From an uncultured Paracoccaceae bacterium (lineage in GTDB: Bacteria > Pseudomonadota > Alphaproteobacteria > Rhodobacterales > Rhodobacteraceae): DNA of 64,000 nt. This document shows positions 54,798 through 64,000 of the stretch, piece by piece. The stretch is from positions 23,813 to 87,812 of the forward strand of contig CAMFGW010000009.1 in assembly GCA_945952025.1 (NCBI GenBank). The letters run 5' to 3'. The notes beneath the pieces were generated by a model. It was not told the origin of the DNA and did not search any database. It was given only the letters and a program-made list of their open reading frames with translations. The number at the start of each line of letters is the position of its first letter. The stretch's first letter is position 1. A program made the translations under genes and the position numbers.

Positions 54798-56816
54798 TTA
54801 CTCGGCCGCCAAGGGCTGGGCCGCGCGGGCGCGGGCCATCGCCGACAGTTCGGCCATGACGGGGCTGGCGCGCAGGATGGCGTTCGTCAGGTAGAAGTCG
54901 CGCACCGCATAGCGGAAGTCGGCCTTGCCCATCGCCTCGACCGGCAGGGGCTGCCAGGCGTTGTCGGCGACCTCGCCGACCGCGCCAAGGTGCGGATGCG
55001 CGGCGACCAGCGCCTGACGCAGCGCGGCAAGGCTGTCCCAGGGCAGCGTCGCCCCCAGTTCGGCCGAGAGCGCGCGCAGGATCGCCCAGTTTTCCTTGGC
55101 CTCGCCCGGCGCGAACCCGGCGCGGAGCGCGAGTTGCGGGCGGCCTTCGGTGTTGACGAAGAGGCCGCTCTCCTCGGTATAGGCGGCGGCCGGCAGGATC
55201 AGGTCGGCGCGGTGCGCGCCCCGGTCGCCGTGGCTGCCCTGGTAGATGACGAAGGGGCCCGGGGCCACGTCGATCTCGTCGGCGCCAAGGTTGAAGATGA
55301 CCTCTGCCCCGTCGATCGCGGCCGGAAGGCCACCCTCGGTGACCGCGCCCACGTCCATCGCGCCGACCCGCGCCGCCGCCGTATGCAAGATCAGAAGACC
55401 GGCCCCCGACATCGCGCCCGCCGCCTGAGCCGTAGCGAGAACCGCCTCGCCGTCAGCCTCGGACAGCGCCCCCTGCCCGACGATCACCAGCGTCCTCTTG
55501 CCCGCAAGTCCCGAAACGTCCTGCTTCAAGAGAGAGGCCAGGGCCGCGCGGTCGGTGCCAACATGGGTATAGTCATAGGTCAGGTCCACTGCCGGGCCGA
55601 CCAGCCCGATCATCGCCCCGCGCGACCAGGCCTTGCGGATGCGGGCGTTCAGGACGGGCGCCTCGTTCCGCGGGTCGGTGCCAACCAATAGGATCGCATC
55701 CGCCGTGTCGATGTCCTCGATCCGGGCGGTGCCGACATAGGCCGAGCGATTCCTCGCCGGCAGGCGCGCGCCATCCGTGCGGCACTCGACCCGGCCGCCC
55801 AGCCCTTCGACCAGCGCCTTCAGGCTGAAGGCCGCCTCGACCGGCGCCAGGTCGCCGACCAGGCCCGCGACCTTGCGGCCCTTGATCGCGCCGGCCGCGA
55901 CCGACAGCGCCTCGGCCCAGCTTGCGGGCCGGAGCTTGCCGCCCTCGCGGATGTAGGGCACGTCAAGGCGCTGGCGGCGCAGCCCGTCCCAGGCGTAGCG
56001 GGTCTTGTCGCTGATCCACTCTTCGTTCACCGCGTCGTTGTTCCGCGGCAGGATGCGCATGACTTCGCGCCCCTTGGTGTCGACCCGGATGTTCGAGCCG
56101 AGCCCGTCCATCACGTCGATCGATTCGGTCTTGGTCAGCTCCCACGGCCGGACCCGGTAGGCCTGCGGCTTCGAGGTCAGCGCGCCGACCGGGCAGAGGT
56201 CGATGATGTTGCCCTGCATGTTCGAGGCGAGCGTCAGCCCGAGGTAGGTGGTGATCTCCGCATCCTCGCCGCGCCCGGTCTGGCCCATCTGGGTGATGCC
56301 CGCGACCTCGGTCGTGAAGCGCACGCAGCGGGTGCAGGAGATGCAGCGCGTCATCGAGGTGGCGACCAGCGGCCCAAGGTCCAGATCGTCGCTCGACCGC
56401 TTCGGCTCGCGGTAGCGGCTGAAGTCGACGCCGTAAGCCACAGCCTGGTCCTGCAGGTCGCATTCGCCGCCCTGGTCGCAGATCGGGCAGTCGAGCGGGT
56501 GGTTGATGAGCAGGAACTCCATCACCCCCTCGCGCGCCTTCCGGACCATGGGCGAGTTGGTCTTGACGACCGGCGGCTCGCCGTTCGGGCCGGGGCGCAG
56601 GTCCTTGACCTGCATGGCGCAGCTGGCGGTCGGCTTCGGCGGGCCGCCCACGACCTCGACCAGGCACATGCGGCAGTTGCCGGCGATCGACAGCCGTTCG
56701 TGATAGCAAAAGCGCGGCACTTCGATGTCCGCCTGCTCGCAGGCCTGGATGATCGTCAGGTTCGGATCAACCTCGACCAGAATGTCGTCAATGATGATCT
56801 TGCGCAGATCGGCCAT
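54798..56816 (-). CDS. nuoG: NADH-quinone oxidoreductase subunit G
   Basis: 672 residues, the largest peripheral-arm subunit. N-terminal [2Fe-2S] N1b: [15 protein letters not shown] and CRMCLVEV. His-Cys cluster N5: [14 protein letters not shown]. [4Fe-4S] N4: [10 protein letters not shown]. The C-terminal two thirds are molybdopterin-oxidoreductase-like without the cofactor. It receives electrons from NuoF/NuoE and passes them to NuoI. The 140 bases before the start contain no gene and separate it from the methyltransferase inserted after nuoF. Confidence 0.97.
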   Translation of the reverse strand: MADLRKIIIDDILVEVDPNLTIIQACEQADIEVPRFCYHERLSIAGNCRMCLVEVVGGPPKPTASCAMQVKDLRPGPNGEPPVVKTNSPMVRKAREGVMEFLLINHPLDCPICDQGGECDLQDQAVAYGVDFSRYREPKRSSDDLDLGPLVATSMTRCISCTRCVRFTTEVAGITQMGQTGRGEDAEITTYLGLTLASNMQGNIIDLCPVGALTSKPQAYRVRPWELTKTESIDVMDGLGSNIRVDTKGREVMRILPRNNDAVNEEWISDKTRYAWDGLRRQRLDVPYIREGGKLRPASWAEALSVAAGAIKGRKVAGLVGDLAPVEAAFSLKALVEGLGGRVECRTDGARLPARNRSAYVGTARIEDIDTADAILLVGTDPRNEAPVLNARIRKAWSRGAMIGLVGPAVDLTYDYTHVGTDRAALASLLKQDVSGLAGKRTLVIVGQGALSEADGEAVLATAQAAGAMSGAGLLILHTAAARVGAMDVGAVTEGGLPAAIDGAEVIFNLGADEIDVAPGPFVIYQGSHGDRGAHRADLILPAAAYTEESGLFVNTEGRPQLALRAGFAPGEAKENWAILRALSAELGATLPWDSLAALRQALVAAHPHLGAVGEVADNAWQPLPVEAMGKADFRYAVRDFYLTNAILRASPVMAELSAMARARAAQPLAAE

Positions 56817-56955
56817 GTTTCTGTCCCTTACATGCGGCGCGACGGGGCGGCCGCATCCTTTGCTTCAGCTAGATGAGCGAACCCGCCGTCGGCTTCGCCG
56901 CGATTTCCCTTTGCCCGAGCCCGCAGGGCCACCGGGCGGCGCTGTCCCTGCCCGC

Positions 56956-57687
56956 TCATGGAGCGCCCACCCGCGAATGGACGGGACGATGCGCGACGTT
57001 CTTTTCCAGCACGACAAACGAATCGTGGATGTGGATGCCCGAGAGCGCGCCCCCGAGTGCCGGCACCTGCTCTGGCAGGTCATGATACCAGTGGTGCATG
57101 TCGTCGATCATGCCGGTCAGCCCGCGCAGGAAGTTGTGCTTGCCGCGGTAGCCGTCCTCGCGCCAGGTGCCGCCATAGTTGCGGAAATAGGCGGTGTGCA
57201 GATCCTCGATCACATAGATCCCGCCAAGCGACAGGCGCGGGAACAGAGTGTCGAGGCTGGCCCGGATGTGCTCCATCCGGTGGCTGCCGTCATCCAGGAC
57301 GACGTCGATGCCGCCCATCTCGTCGATCACGCGGTTCAGGAATGCCGGATCGTCCTGCGAGCCGATGCGCACCTGGCCCGCATTGCCATCGAACTTCGCG
57401 CAGTCGGGGTCGATGTCGATCCCGAACAGGACGGCCTCGGGCCCAAGAAACTCGCGCCACATCTCCAGCGAGCCGCCACGGAAAACGCCGATTTCCAGAA
57501 ACCGCACGGGCTGGCCGCAGAAGCGGCTGAGATAGCGGTCATAAAGCGGGATGTAGTGGTGCCACTTGTGCACCACGGCCCCCTCGTGGCCGGCATAGAT
57601 GGGCAGAAGCGGCCCGTCATAGCCGTATTTCTCGCTGATGTCGGCGGCCACGTCGGTGCCGGTGAACTTGAACTCACGCACGTTCAT
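56956..57687 (-). CDS. Class I SAM-dependent methyltransferase inserted between nuoF and nuoG
   Basis: 243 residues. Rossmann motif I is VRFLEIGVFRGGSLEMW, motif II FGIDIDPDCAKF and motif IV DVVLDDGSHRMEHIRASL; the layout resembles macrocin/rhamnosyl O-methyltransferases that act on sugars of natural products. Downstream residues GGIYVIEDLHTAYF fit that group. The ATG at 57685-57687 has GGGGTGG about six bases upstream; a GTG nine bases earlier is possible. Gaps of 121 bases from nuoF and 139 bases to nuoG are larger than elsewhere in the operon, hinting at a later insertion. The substrate is unknown. Confidence 0.82.
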   Translation of the reverse strand: MNVREFKFTGTDVAADISEKYGYDGPLLPIYAGHEGAVVHKWHHYIPLYDRYLSRFCGQPVRFLEIGVFRGGSLEMWREFLGPEAVLFGIDIDPDCAKFDGNAGQVRIGSQDDPAFLNRVIDEMGGIDVVLDDGSHRMEHIRASLDTLFPRLSLGGIYVIEDLHTAYFRNYGGTWREDGYRGKHNFLRGLTGMIDDMHHWYHDLPEQVPALGGALSGIHIHDSFVVLEKNVAHRPVHSRVGAP

Positions 57688-57755
57688 TGCGGCCACCCCC
57701 GAATGGCGGCGGCCGGCGGAGGGCTGATACGGGCGGGCGCAGCGGAGCTACCGCA

Positions 57756-57771
57756 GGGGGCACATGCCCCC
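57756..57771 (-). terminator. GC hairpin after nuoF
   Basis: GGGGGC-ACAT-GCCCCC, a short perfect stem (six pairs, tetraloop) lying about 38 bases past the nuoF stop on the minus strand. No T-run follows. It could attenuate transcription before the methyltransferase and the rest of the operon. Confidence 0.4.
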
Positions 57772-57808
57772 ACGGCTGATCCAACTGCGCAGACCCGTAC
57801 CGTATGCA

Positions 57809-59104
57809 TCATTTTGCTGCCATCGACACGGACTTGCCGGCCTTCTTGGCCTTCAGCCGCTCTTCGATTTCGGGGCGGAACTGGCGGATCAGGCCCTGGA
57901 TCGGCCAGGCGGCGGCGTCGCCAAGGGCACAGATCGTGTGGCCCTCGACCTGCTTGGTGACGCCCAGCAGCATGTCGATTTCCTCGACCTCGGCCTCGCC
58001 CTTCACCAGGCGTTCCATGATGCGCATCATCCAGCCGGTGCCTTCGCGGCAGGGAGTGCACTGGCCGCAGCTTTCATGCTTGTAGAACTTCGACAGCCGC
58101 CAGATCGCCTTCACGATGTCAGTCGACTGGTCCATGACGATGACGGCGGCCGTACCGAGGCCCGAGCGCTTCTCGCGCAGCCAGTCGAAGTCCATGATTG
58201 CTTCCTCGGCCTCGACCGCGTTCAGCATCTGGACGGACGAGCCGCCGGGGATCACTGCCTTGAGGTTGCCCCAGCCGCCGCGGATGCCGCCGCAATGGCG
58301 GTCGATCAGCTCCTTGAGCGGGATCGACATTTCCTCTTCGACCACGCAGGGGTTGTTCACGTGGCCCGAGATGCCGAAGAGCTTGGTGCCTGCGTTGTTC
58401 GGGCGGCCGAAGCTTGCAAACCAGGACGCGCCCCGGCGCAGGATCGTCGGCACGACGGCGATCGACTCGACGTTGTTCACCGTGGTCGGGCAGCCGTAAA
58501 GGCCCGATCCGGCCGGGAACGGCGGCTTCATGCGCGGCATGCCCTTCTTGCCTTCCAGGCTTTCCAGAAGGGCCGTTTCCTCGCCGCAGATGTAGGCGCC
58601 GGCGCCGTGGGCCAGGTAAAGGTCGAAGTCGAAGCCCGAGCCGCAGGCGTTCTTGCCGATGAAGCCGGCGTCGTAGGCCTCGTCGATGGCCTGCTGGAGC
58701 GCCTCGCGCTCGCGGATATATTCGCCGCGGATGTAGATATAGCAGGCGTTGGCGCCCATGGCGAAGCTGGCGATCAGCGCGCCTTCGACCAGCGTCTGCG
58801 GGTCGTGGCGCATGATCTCGCGGTCCTTGCAGGTGCCGGGTTCGGATTCGTCGGCATTGATGACCAGATAGGAAGGCCGGCCATCGGACTGCTTGGGCAT
58901 GAAGGACCATTTCAGGCCCGTCGGAAAGCCCGCGCCGCCCCGGCCGCGCAGGCCAGAGGCCTTCACCTGCTCGATGATCCAGTCGCGGCCGTTCGCCAGG
59001 ATGCCCTTGGTATTGTCCCACTGGCCACGCTTCATCGCGCCCTTCAGGGAACGGTCGTGCATCCCGTAGAGGTTGGTGAAAATCCGGTCCTTGTCGCTCA
59101 GCAT
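57809..59104 (-). CDS. nuoF: NADH-quinone oxidoreductase subunit F
   Basis: 431 residues. FMN/NADH site: [20 protein letters not shown] and [20 protein letters not shown]. The [4Fe-4S] N3 motif is [14 protein letters not shown] with its fourth Cys further on. It oxidises NADH at the tip of the peripheral arm and hands electrons to NuoG. The C-terminus ends with a short basic tail ([14 protein letters not shown]). The start follows the DUF5337 stop by 36 bases. Confidence 0.97.
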   Translation of the reverse strand: MLSDKDRIFTNLYGMHDRSLKGAMKRGQWDNTKGILANGRDWIIEQVKASGLRGRGGAGFPTGLKWSFMPKQSDGRPSYLVINADESEPGTCKDREIMRHDPQTLVEGALIASFAMGANACYIYIRGEYIREREALQQAIDEAYDAGFIGKNACGSGFDFDLYLAHGAGAYICGEETALLESLEGKKGMPRMKPPFPAGSGLYGCPTTVNNVESIAVVPTILRRGASWFASFGRPNNAGTKLFGISGHVNNPCVVEEEMSIPLKELIDRHCGGIRGGWGNLKAVIPGGSSVQMLNAVEAEEAIMDFDWLREKRSGLGTAAVIVMDQSTDIVKAIWRLSKFYKHESCGQCTPCREGTGWMMRIMERLVKGEAEVEEIDMLLGVTKQVEGHTICALGDAAAWPIQGLIRQFRPEIEERLKAKKAGKSVSMAAK

Positions 59105-59140
59105 TCCTTGGTCCTCAGTTCCATCGTCCGGTGGCGCCTG

Positions 59141-59401
59141 TCAGCGTCCGGACGGATTTTGCCGCCGCCAGAGCCGTGCCGTGACGACCAGCGACCAAAC
59201 GAGCGCGGCGATCGCCGCGAAGTCGAACAGAAAGGCATAGCGCGGGTCGAGCCCGAGCTGGCCGCCGATCCACTGGCCCAGAAGCCACAGGACCATGCTC
59301 GCGGCGATGACGATCGCGACCAGGCGGCCGGTGCGGCCGGTGCCGTCGTCCTTTTGGGGTGCAACCTGCAGGGCTGGCCCGGGGATTGGCTTGCGGCTCA
59401 T
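59141..59401 (-). CDS. DUF5337-like small membrane protein
   Basis: 86 residues with two hydrophobic spans (VAIVIAASMVLWLLGQWIGG and FLFDFAAIAALVWSLVVTARL) and short polar ends. It resembles the DUF5337 family found in Rhodobacterales complex I operons; no function is established. The start overlaps the HHH-protein stop by four bases. It may be an assembly or anchoring factor for the peripheral arm, but that is speculation. Confidence 0.75.
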   Translation of the reverse strand: MSRKPIPGPALQVAPQKDDGTGRTGRLVAIVIAASMVLWLLGQWIGGQLGLDPRYAFLFDFAAIAALVWSLVVTARLWRRQNPSGR

Positions 59402-60168
59402 GCGCTTCCCCCGCTGCCTTGCATCAGCTCGCGCGCCTGCGCCACCCAGCCGTCGCGGGTGATGCGGCCCTTGAAGCCGTGCAGGCGCCCGTCGACGAAG
59501 GCGATGTCGCGGGCCTTCCAGGCGGCGATCTGGTCGAAATGCCAGATGCCGATGTCGTTCAGCATCGCCTCGAGCACCGGGCCGACGCCCTTGATCAGCT
59601 TGAGGTCATCCGCCTGCCCTGCGCGGGGTGCGGTCAGAAGCTCGGTCTCGGCCACGCTCGGCTCGCGCGAGCGTTCCATGGCGGTTTCAAGGGCCGAGGC
59701 CTTGCGCTTGCGGGCGGGTTTGGGTTCCTCGACCGGGGCCGGGGCCGGTTCGGCGGCCCGGACCGGCGGCGGCGCGGCGGGCGCTTCGGCCCGGGGGGCA
59801 CCGGTGGCGGTCATGCTGGCGAAGGCCGGGGGCGCGGCGGTCTGGGGGGCGGCTTGTGGGGCCGCCTGGGGTGCTGCCCGTGGTGCCGCCTGTGGTTCGG
59901 GCGCAGGGGTCGGGGCCGGTTGCGGCGGCGGTTCGGGGCTGGGGGCCGGACGGGGCGCCGGGGCGGCAACGATGGTCCCGGCCGAGCCGGTGCAGAAGGC
60001 CCAGGACAGAAGCAGACCCACGACCGCCCCGAAGAGGGCGCCCGTCACCAGGGCCGCGAAGAAGCCCCAATGGGCAAGAAGCCACAGGCCGAGCCAGGCA
60101 AGCACCGCGCCAAGGGCGGCCAGCCACCACAGCGTGCGACGGCAGGTCGCGGTATCTGTCTGTTGCAT
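59398..60168 (-). CDS. Membrane protein with C-terminal helix-hairpin-helix domain shared with NuoE
   Basis: 256 residues. Two closely spaced membrane helices (residues about 10-65) are followed by a long Pro/Ala-rich linker. From about residue 180 comes a compact domain: LTAPRAGQADDLKLIKGVGPVLEAML, then HFDQIAAW and FKGRITRDGWVAQARELM. By eye roughly 42 of 73 positions match the C-terminal extension of the neighbouring NuoE. The KGVGP segment is helix-hairpin-helix-like. The gene sits directly between nuoE and DUF5337 in the operon. It may tether or organise complex I parts through like-domain contacts, an inference only. Confidence 0.82.
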   Translation of the reverse strand: MQQTDTATCRRTLWWLAALGAVLAWLGLWLLAHWGFFAALVTGALFGAVVGLLLSWAFCTGSAGTIVAAPAPRPAPSPEPPPQPAPTPAPEPQAAPRAAPQAAPQAAPQTAAPPAFASMTATGAPRAEAPAAPPPVRAAEPAPAPVEEPKPARKRKASALETAMERSREPSVAETELLTAPRAGQADDLKLIKGVGPVLEAMLNDIGIWHFDQIAAWKARDIAFVDGRLHGFKGRITRDGWVAQARELMQGSGGSA

Positions 60169-60210
60169 CTTACCCTCCCCCGGCCGGACCGGCTTGCGGA
60201 TGACCTATAA

Positions 60211-61293
60211 CTACTTGCTTTTCTTCACGATGTCGCGTGCCTGACCCACCCAGTTTTCCCGCACCGCACGCCCCTTGAAGGCGTCGAGGTTGCGGTCGAC
60301 CCATTCGAGGTCCGCCTTGGTCCAGGCGGCCAACTGGTCAAAATGGAAGAAGCCCAGCTTGTGCAGCATCGCTTCGAGCTTCGGCCCGATGCCGACGATG
60401 ACCTTCAGGTCGTCGGCCTTGCCGCCACGGGGCGCCGTCAGGCGCTCGGGCTCTGCCGCCTTGGCCGGAGCCTTTGTCTTTGCGGCGGCTTTGGGCTCGG
60501 CGGCCCTCGCCGGTTTGGCGGCGGCTTTCGGTTCGGCGGGCTTCGCGGCGGGCTTGGGTTCTGCCGCTTTCGCGGCAACCTTGGGCTTGCCAAGCCAGGG
60601 CATCGTCAGCGGCACTTCGGTTCCGTCGATGCGCTTGGTGCCGTCGCCCACCCGCATCGCCCGTTCGACCGAGGCGTTGTACTGCGCCTTGCCGCTTTCG
60701 AATTCCTGCAGCGAGGTCAGGCCCGACAGGGCCTCGGCGGCATAGCGGCCGTTCTGGGGGCCCGGCACCGGGCGCTCACCGGCGGCGAACTGGTCAAGGA
60801 TGCGCGTCAGGCTCTCGACCGTCAGATCCTCGTAATAGTCCTTGCCGATCTGGGCCATGGGCGCGTTGGTGCAGGCGCCTAGGCATTCGACCTCTTCCCA
60901 GGAAAACTTGCCGTCAGCCGACAGCATGTGCGGCTTCGGCGCGATGCGCTCCTTGCAGAGGCGGATCAGGTCCTCGGCGCCGCAGATCATGCAGCTTGTC
61001 GTGCCGCAGATCTGGATGTGGGCGACGCTGCCCACGGGTTCCAGCTGGAACATGAAGTAGAAGGTCGCGACCTCGAGCACGCGGATGTAGGGCATGCCCA
61101 GAAGGCGGCCGACTTCCTCGATCGCCGGGCGGGTCAGCCAGCCCTCCTGTTCCTGGGCGCGCCACAGGATCGGGATGACGGCACTGGCCTGACGCCCCTC
61201 GGGGTATTTGGTCATCTGCCCCCTGGCCCACTCCAGGTTGGCGGGCGTGAAGGCGAACGAAGCGGGCTGGTCGGCGGCAAGACGGCGAAGCAT
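60211..61293 (-). CDS. nuoE: NADH-quinone oxidoreductase subunit E with C-terminal HHH extension
   Basis: 360 residues against about 170 for E. coli NuoE. The core holds the [2Fe-2S] N1a ligands Cys96, Cys101, Cys137 and Cys141 ([20 protein letters not shown]). After about residue 235 a Lys/Ala/Pro-rich linker leads to a helix-hairpin-helix domain (residues about 285-358: [43 protein letters not shown]). Long NuoE forms occur in related Rhodobacter. The extension nearly duplicates the C-terminus of the next gene product. The start is three bases after the 87-residue gene. Confidence 0.96.
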   Translation of the reverse strand: MLRRLAADQPASFAFTPANLEWARGQMTKYPEGRQASAVIPILWRAQEQEGWLTRPAIEEVGRLLGMPYIRVLEVATFYFMFQLEPVGSVAHIQICGTTSCMICGAEDLIRLCKERIAPKPHMLSADGKFSWEEVECLGACTNAPMAQIGKDYYEDLTVESLTRILDQFAAGERPVPGPQNGRYAAEALSGLTSLQEFESGKAQYNASVERAMRVGDGTKRIDGTEVPLTMPWLGKPKVAAKAAEPKPAAKPAEPKAAAKPARAAEPKAAAKTKAPAKAAEPERLTAPRGGKADDLKVIVGIGPKLEAMLHKLGFFHFDQLAAWTKADLEWVDRNLDAFKGRAVRENWVGQARDIVKKSK

Positions 61294-61296
61294 GGG

Positions 61297-61560
61297 TTAT
61301 CCCTTGAACTGGGCGTAGTGGGACAGAAGCTCGACCGCCCTGTCGGTTAGGTCTGGAACAACGGTCCGGATGTAGGTTTCGGCGGCAGAGCGCAGGACGC
61401 GCAGGGCCACCATGGTCACGGCCGCACCGGCGATGACCGAAGCCGCGGCGCCGGCGAGCGTCGCGGCCAGGGGGCTCCAGCCCCGGCGGCCAAGGCGCGC
61501 CGCGAGCCAGAAGCCCGACAGGAGCGCCAGGCAGAAGCCAAGGGCAAAGAGGGTCGTCAC
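61297..61560 (-). CDS. Small hypothetical membrane protein between nuoD and nuoE
   Basis: 87 residues. Two hydrophobic helices ([18 protein letters not shown] and [20 protein letters not shown]), then a charged C-terminal stretch ([25 protein letters not shown]). The GTG start at 61558-61560 overlaps the nuoD stop by four bases, matching the operon style; the longer open frame to 62220 is an overlap with nuoD and is rejected. No family recognised. Confidence 0.72.
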   Translation of the reverse strand: MTTLFALGFCLALLSGFWLAARLGRRGWSPLAATLAGAAASVIAGAAVTMVALRVLRSAAETYIRTVVPDLTDRAVELLSHYAQFKG

Positions 61561-62801
61561 CGGTCGACCTCGCCGAAGACGATGTCCATCGTGCCGATGA
61601 TCGCGGCCACGTCGGCCAGCTGGTGCCCCCTGGCCATCCAGTCGAGCGACTGCAGGTGCAGGAAGCCCGGCGCGCGTATCTTGGTGCGGTAGGGCCGGTT
61701 GGTGCCGTCGGCGACCAGGTAGACGCCGAACTCGCCCTTCGGCGCCTCGACGGCGGCATAGACTTCGCCCGCCGGGACGTGGAAGCCTTCGGAGTAGAGC
61801 TTGAAGTGATGGATGAGCGCCTCCATCGAGGTCTTCATCTCGCCCCGTTCGGGCGGCGCGATCTTGCCACGGGCCAGGACCGGCCCCTGCCCGTCGGGCG
61901 CGCGCAGCTTGGCGATGGCCTGGCGCATGATCTTCACCGATTCCCGCATCTCGGCCATGCGGCAGAGGTAGCGGTCGAAGCAGTCGCCGTTCTTGCCGAT
62001 CGGGATCAGGAAGTCGAATTCGTCGTAAAGCTCGTAGGGCTGCGAGCGGCGCAGGTCCCAGGGCATGCCGGAGCCGCGCACCATGACGCCCGAATAGCCC
62101 CAGTTCAGCGCATCCTCGGCGGTGACGATGCCGATGTTGACGTTGCGCTGCTTGAAGATGCGGTTTTCCGTCAGAAGCCCGTCGATGTCGGCAAGGACCT
62201 TGGGGAAGGTTTCGGTCCATGCCTCGATATCGTCGATGAGCTGGGGCGGCAGGTCCTCGTGCACCCCGCCCGGCCGGAAGTAGGCGGCGTGAAGGCGGGC
62301 GCCGGACGCTCGCTCGTAGAAGGTCATGAGCTTTTCACGCTCTTCGAAGCCCCAGAGCGGCGGGGTCAGCGCGCCCACGTCGAGCGCCTGGGTCGTGACG
62401 TTCAGAAGGTGGTTCAGGATGCGGCCGATTTCGGAATAGAGCACGCGGATCAGGCTGGCGCGGCGCGGCACCTCGGTGCCGGTCAGCCGCTCGATCGCCA
62501 GGCACCAGGCATGTTCCTGGTTCATCGGCGCCACATAGTCGAGCCGGTCGAAATAGGGCAGGTTCTGCAGGTAGGTGCGGCTTTCCATCAGCTTTTCGGT
62601 GCCGCGATGCAGAAGCCCGACATGGGCGTCGCAGCGTTCGACGATCTCGCCGTCAAGCTCGAGCACAAGGCGCAGAACGCCGTGCGCGGCCGGGTGCTGC
62701 GGCCCGAAGTTGATGTTGAAGTTGCGGATGCGCTGCTCGCCCGTCTCGAAGTCGGTCGAGCCGTCGTCGTAGCTGTTGACGCGGATATCGCCGTCCATCA
62801 T
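61557..62801 (-). CDS. nuoD: NADH-quinone oxidoreductase subunit D
   Basis: 414 residues, the 49-kDa quinone-site subunit. Motifs: [25 protein letters not shown] (with the quinone-binding His), [30 protein letters not shown] and [16 protein letters not shown] near the end. The start is at 62801 or the adjacent ATG at 62798; both overlap the GFA gene stop. Here the usual nuoC-nuoD junction is broken by the GFA gene. Confidence 0.97.
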   Translation of the reverse strand: MMDGDIRVNSYDDGSTDFETGEQRIRNFNINFGPQHPAAHGVLRLVLELDGEIVERCDAHVGLLHRGTEKLMESRTYLQNLPYFDRLDYVAPMNQEHAWCLAIERLTGTEVPRRASLIRVLYSEIGRILNHLLNVTTQALDVGALTPPLWGFEEREKLMTFYERASGARLHAAYFRPGGVHEDLPPQLIDDIEAWTETFPKVLADIDGLLTENRIFKQRNVNIGIVTAEDALNWGYSGVMVRGSGMPWDLRRSQPYELYDEFDFLIPIGKNGDCFDRYLCRMAEMRESVKIMRQAIAKLRAPDGQGPVLARGKIAPPERGEMKTSMEALIHHFKLYSEGFHVPAGEVYAAVEAPKGEFGVYLVADGTNRPYRTKIRAPGFLHLQSLDWMARGHQLADVAAIIGTMDIVFGEVDR

Positions 62802-63226
62802 GCGTTCCCTTCGGATTGGGCTGCAAACTGCGCGAAGAACTCGGCCTCGGTCAGCCGGGTGGTCGCGTTGGCCAGGTCATAGGTGCCCGGCTTGCAGTCG
62901 ATGAAGATCTCGGACACGACCGGGAAGCTGTCCGGGTTCTCGAACGCCTGGACCGAGGCGACCTGCACCTTGCCATCGCGCGAGCGCCAGGCCAGCGACG
63001 AGCCGCATTTCGAACAGAAGACCCGCTCGCCCCATTCGCTGGACTGGAAGACGCTGATCGGCGCGTCCTTCGCAAACTCCAGCGTGCCGTTGCAATCGGT
63101 CACGATGAACATGCCGCCGGAAAAGCGCCGGCACATGCTGCAATGGCAGACGGCCGCGTCATTGCCCGGAACGGCGGTAAAGGTCGTGGCGCCGCAGAGG
63201 CAGCGGCCGGACTGGCGTTCACCCAT
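62798..63226 (-). CDS. GFA-family zinc protein inserted between nuoC and nuoD
   Basis: 142 residues of the Mss4-like GFA fold, named for glutathione-dependent formaldehyde-activating enzyme. Zinc ligands: GRCLCG at the start, CHCSMCRR (residues about 28-35) and FCSKCG. Gfa itself speeds condensation of formaldehyde with glutathione, but many family members have no shown activity. The ATG at 63224-63226 shares one base with the nuoC stop; the GTG three bases earlier is a rival. The 3' end overlaps nuoD. Why such a gene is inside the complex I operon is unknown. Confidence 0.88.
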   Translation of the reverse strand: MGERQSGRCLCGATTFTAVPGNDAAVCHCSMCRRFSGGMFIVTDCNGTLEFAKDAPISVFQSSEWGERVFCSKCGSSLAWRSRDGKVQVASVQAFENPDSFPVVSEIFIDCKPGTYDLANATTRLTEAEFFAQFAAQSEGNA

Positions 63227-63822
63227 CACTTCGCCCCCTTCTCGTCACCCGGAAGGGCGTAGTTCGCGCCTTCCCACGGGCTGAGGAAGTCGAAGAGACG
63301 GTAGTCCTGCACCAGTTTCACGGGTTCGTAGACCACGCGCTTTTCGCCGACGTCGTAGCGGACCTCGACATAGCCCGTGGTCGGGAAGTCCTTGCGCAGC
63401 GGGTGGCCGCGGAAGCCGTAGTCGGTCAGGATGCGGCGCAGGTCGGGATGGTCGGAAAAGACGATGCCGAACATGTCGAACACTTCACGCTCGAACCAGT
63501 TCGCGGCCGGGTAGACGGCACAGATCGTGGGATGAAGCGCCCCGTCGGCCACGCTGGTCTTGACCCGGATGCGGTGGTTTTTGTGCATCGACAGGAAATG
63601 ATAGACCATGTCGAAGCGGTCGGGCCGTTCGGGATGGTCGATCGCCGTGATGTCGACGAGGCTGGTGAAGTTCGCCACCGGGTCGCGCTTCAGCCAGTCA
63701 AGGAAGCCGACCAGCGCCTCGGGCTTCACGGTCACGGTCAGTTCGCCATGCGCGACCTCGGCCGACAGGATGTCGGCGGCGCGCTGCTGGGCGACATGGG
63801 CGGAAAGCTCTTGAACGTCCAT
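63226..63822 (-). CDS. nuoC: NADH-quinone oxidoreductase subunit C
   Basis: 198 residues, the 30-kDa subunit. Signature [40 protein letters not shown] near residues 110-150. Unlike E. coli it is not fused to NuoD. It lies eight bases after nuoB. It packs against NuoD in the peripheral arm. Confidence 0.97.
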   Translation of the reverse strand: MDVQELSAHVAQQRAADILSAEVAHGELTVTVKPEALVGFLDWLKRDPVANFTSLVDITAIDHPERPDRFDMVYHFLSMHKNHRIRVKTSVADGALHPTICAVYPAANWFEREVFDMFGIVFSDHPDLRRILTDYGFRGHPLRKDFPTTGYVEVRYDVGEKRVVYEPVKLVQDYRLFDFLSPWEGANYALPGDEKGAK

Positions 63823-63830
63823 CTGGTCCC

Positions 63831-64000
<170 letters not shown>

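Noticed and set aside
52174..60244. Plus-strand frames of 906 and 826 codons opposite nuoF-nuoJ
   Set aside because: Same shadow effect. The opposite strand carries contiguous, motif-bearing nuo genes with coupled starts.

Overview
The window is about 64 kb of high-GC chromosome from an alphaproteobacterium, almost certainly order Rhodobacterales (Rhodobacter/Paracoccus/Roseobacter relatives). The case rests on several things seen together: a nuo operon laced with extra genes, a long dCTP deaminase, an ihfA-merR-tRNA-Pro block, Hint-domain and VPLPA-CTERM proteins, and a CtrA-type TTAA-N7-TTAAC box. No IS element, prophage, CRISPR array, rRNA or plasmid gene was found. Genes are closely packed, with many 1- or 4-base stop/start overlaps. 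GTG starts occur in some of those overlaps.

Layout. 1-7.1 kb: riboflavin genes (nrdR-ribD and ribE, minus strand) split by a plus-strand capsule cassette (kpsS, export lipoprotein, kpsC). 7.2-15.2 kb: a minus-strand polyamine-type uptake and catabolism locus (class III aminotransferase, gamma-glutamylpolyamine-synthetase-like GS, Tat-exported binding protein, ATPase, two permeases, DUF616 glycosyltransferase-like protein). 15.6-18.1 kb: short Hint-like protein, rlmE, ppx/gppA. 18.3-20.5 kb: a one-carbon trio (Virulence_fact protein, MetF-like, MetH pterin-domain-like). 20.5-26.3 kb: acyltransferase and bamE, then yceD-rpmF-plsX-fabH-ihfA-merR and tRNA-Pro(GGG). 26.3-36 kb: dcd, a YdeI-like gene, clpP/clpX, DUF815 ATPase, tatABC, a WYL regulator, an orphan ABC ATPase and an atypical SDR. 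36-42.8 kb: Hint protein behind a CtrA box, prfC, VPLPA-CTERM secreted protein, RhlE-type helicase, membrane-anchored phosphatase. 42.8-64 kb, minus strand: nuoB (partial)-C-GFA-D-orf87-E-HHH-DUF5337-F-MTase-G-lipoprotein-H-orf59-I-CMD-J-K-L-M-N-birA-coaX-rnj.

How it works together. The right third encodes respiratory complex I plus at least eight non-subunit genes in the same transcription unit. Two of the products (NuoE and the HHH membrane protein) carry the same C-terminal helix-hairpin-helix domain. The capsule cassette makes and exports a Kdo-linked polysaccharide. The fatty-acid/phospholipid block and the Tat and Clp blocks are housekeeping.

The most novel-looking signal is a repeat of about 200-220 bases present twice (75-269 and 37131-37353). 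Each copy lies 15-20 bases after a stop codon, in the same orientation relative to that upstream gene. Each folds into several hairpins, and two of these keep their pairing although the bases differ between copies. This suggests a structured 3'-UTR element. All functions are read from motifs by eye; no database search was possible.
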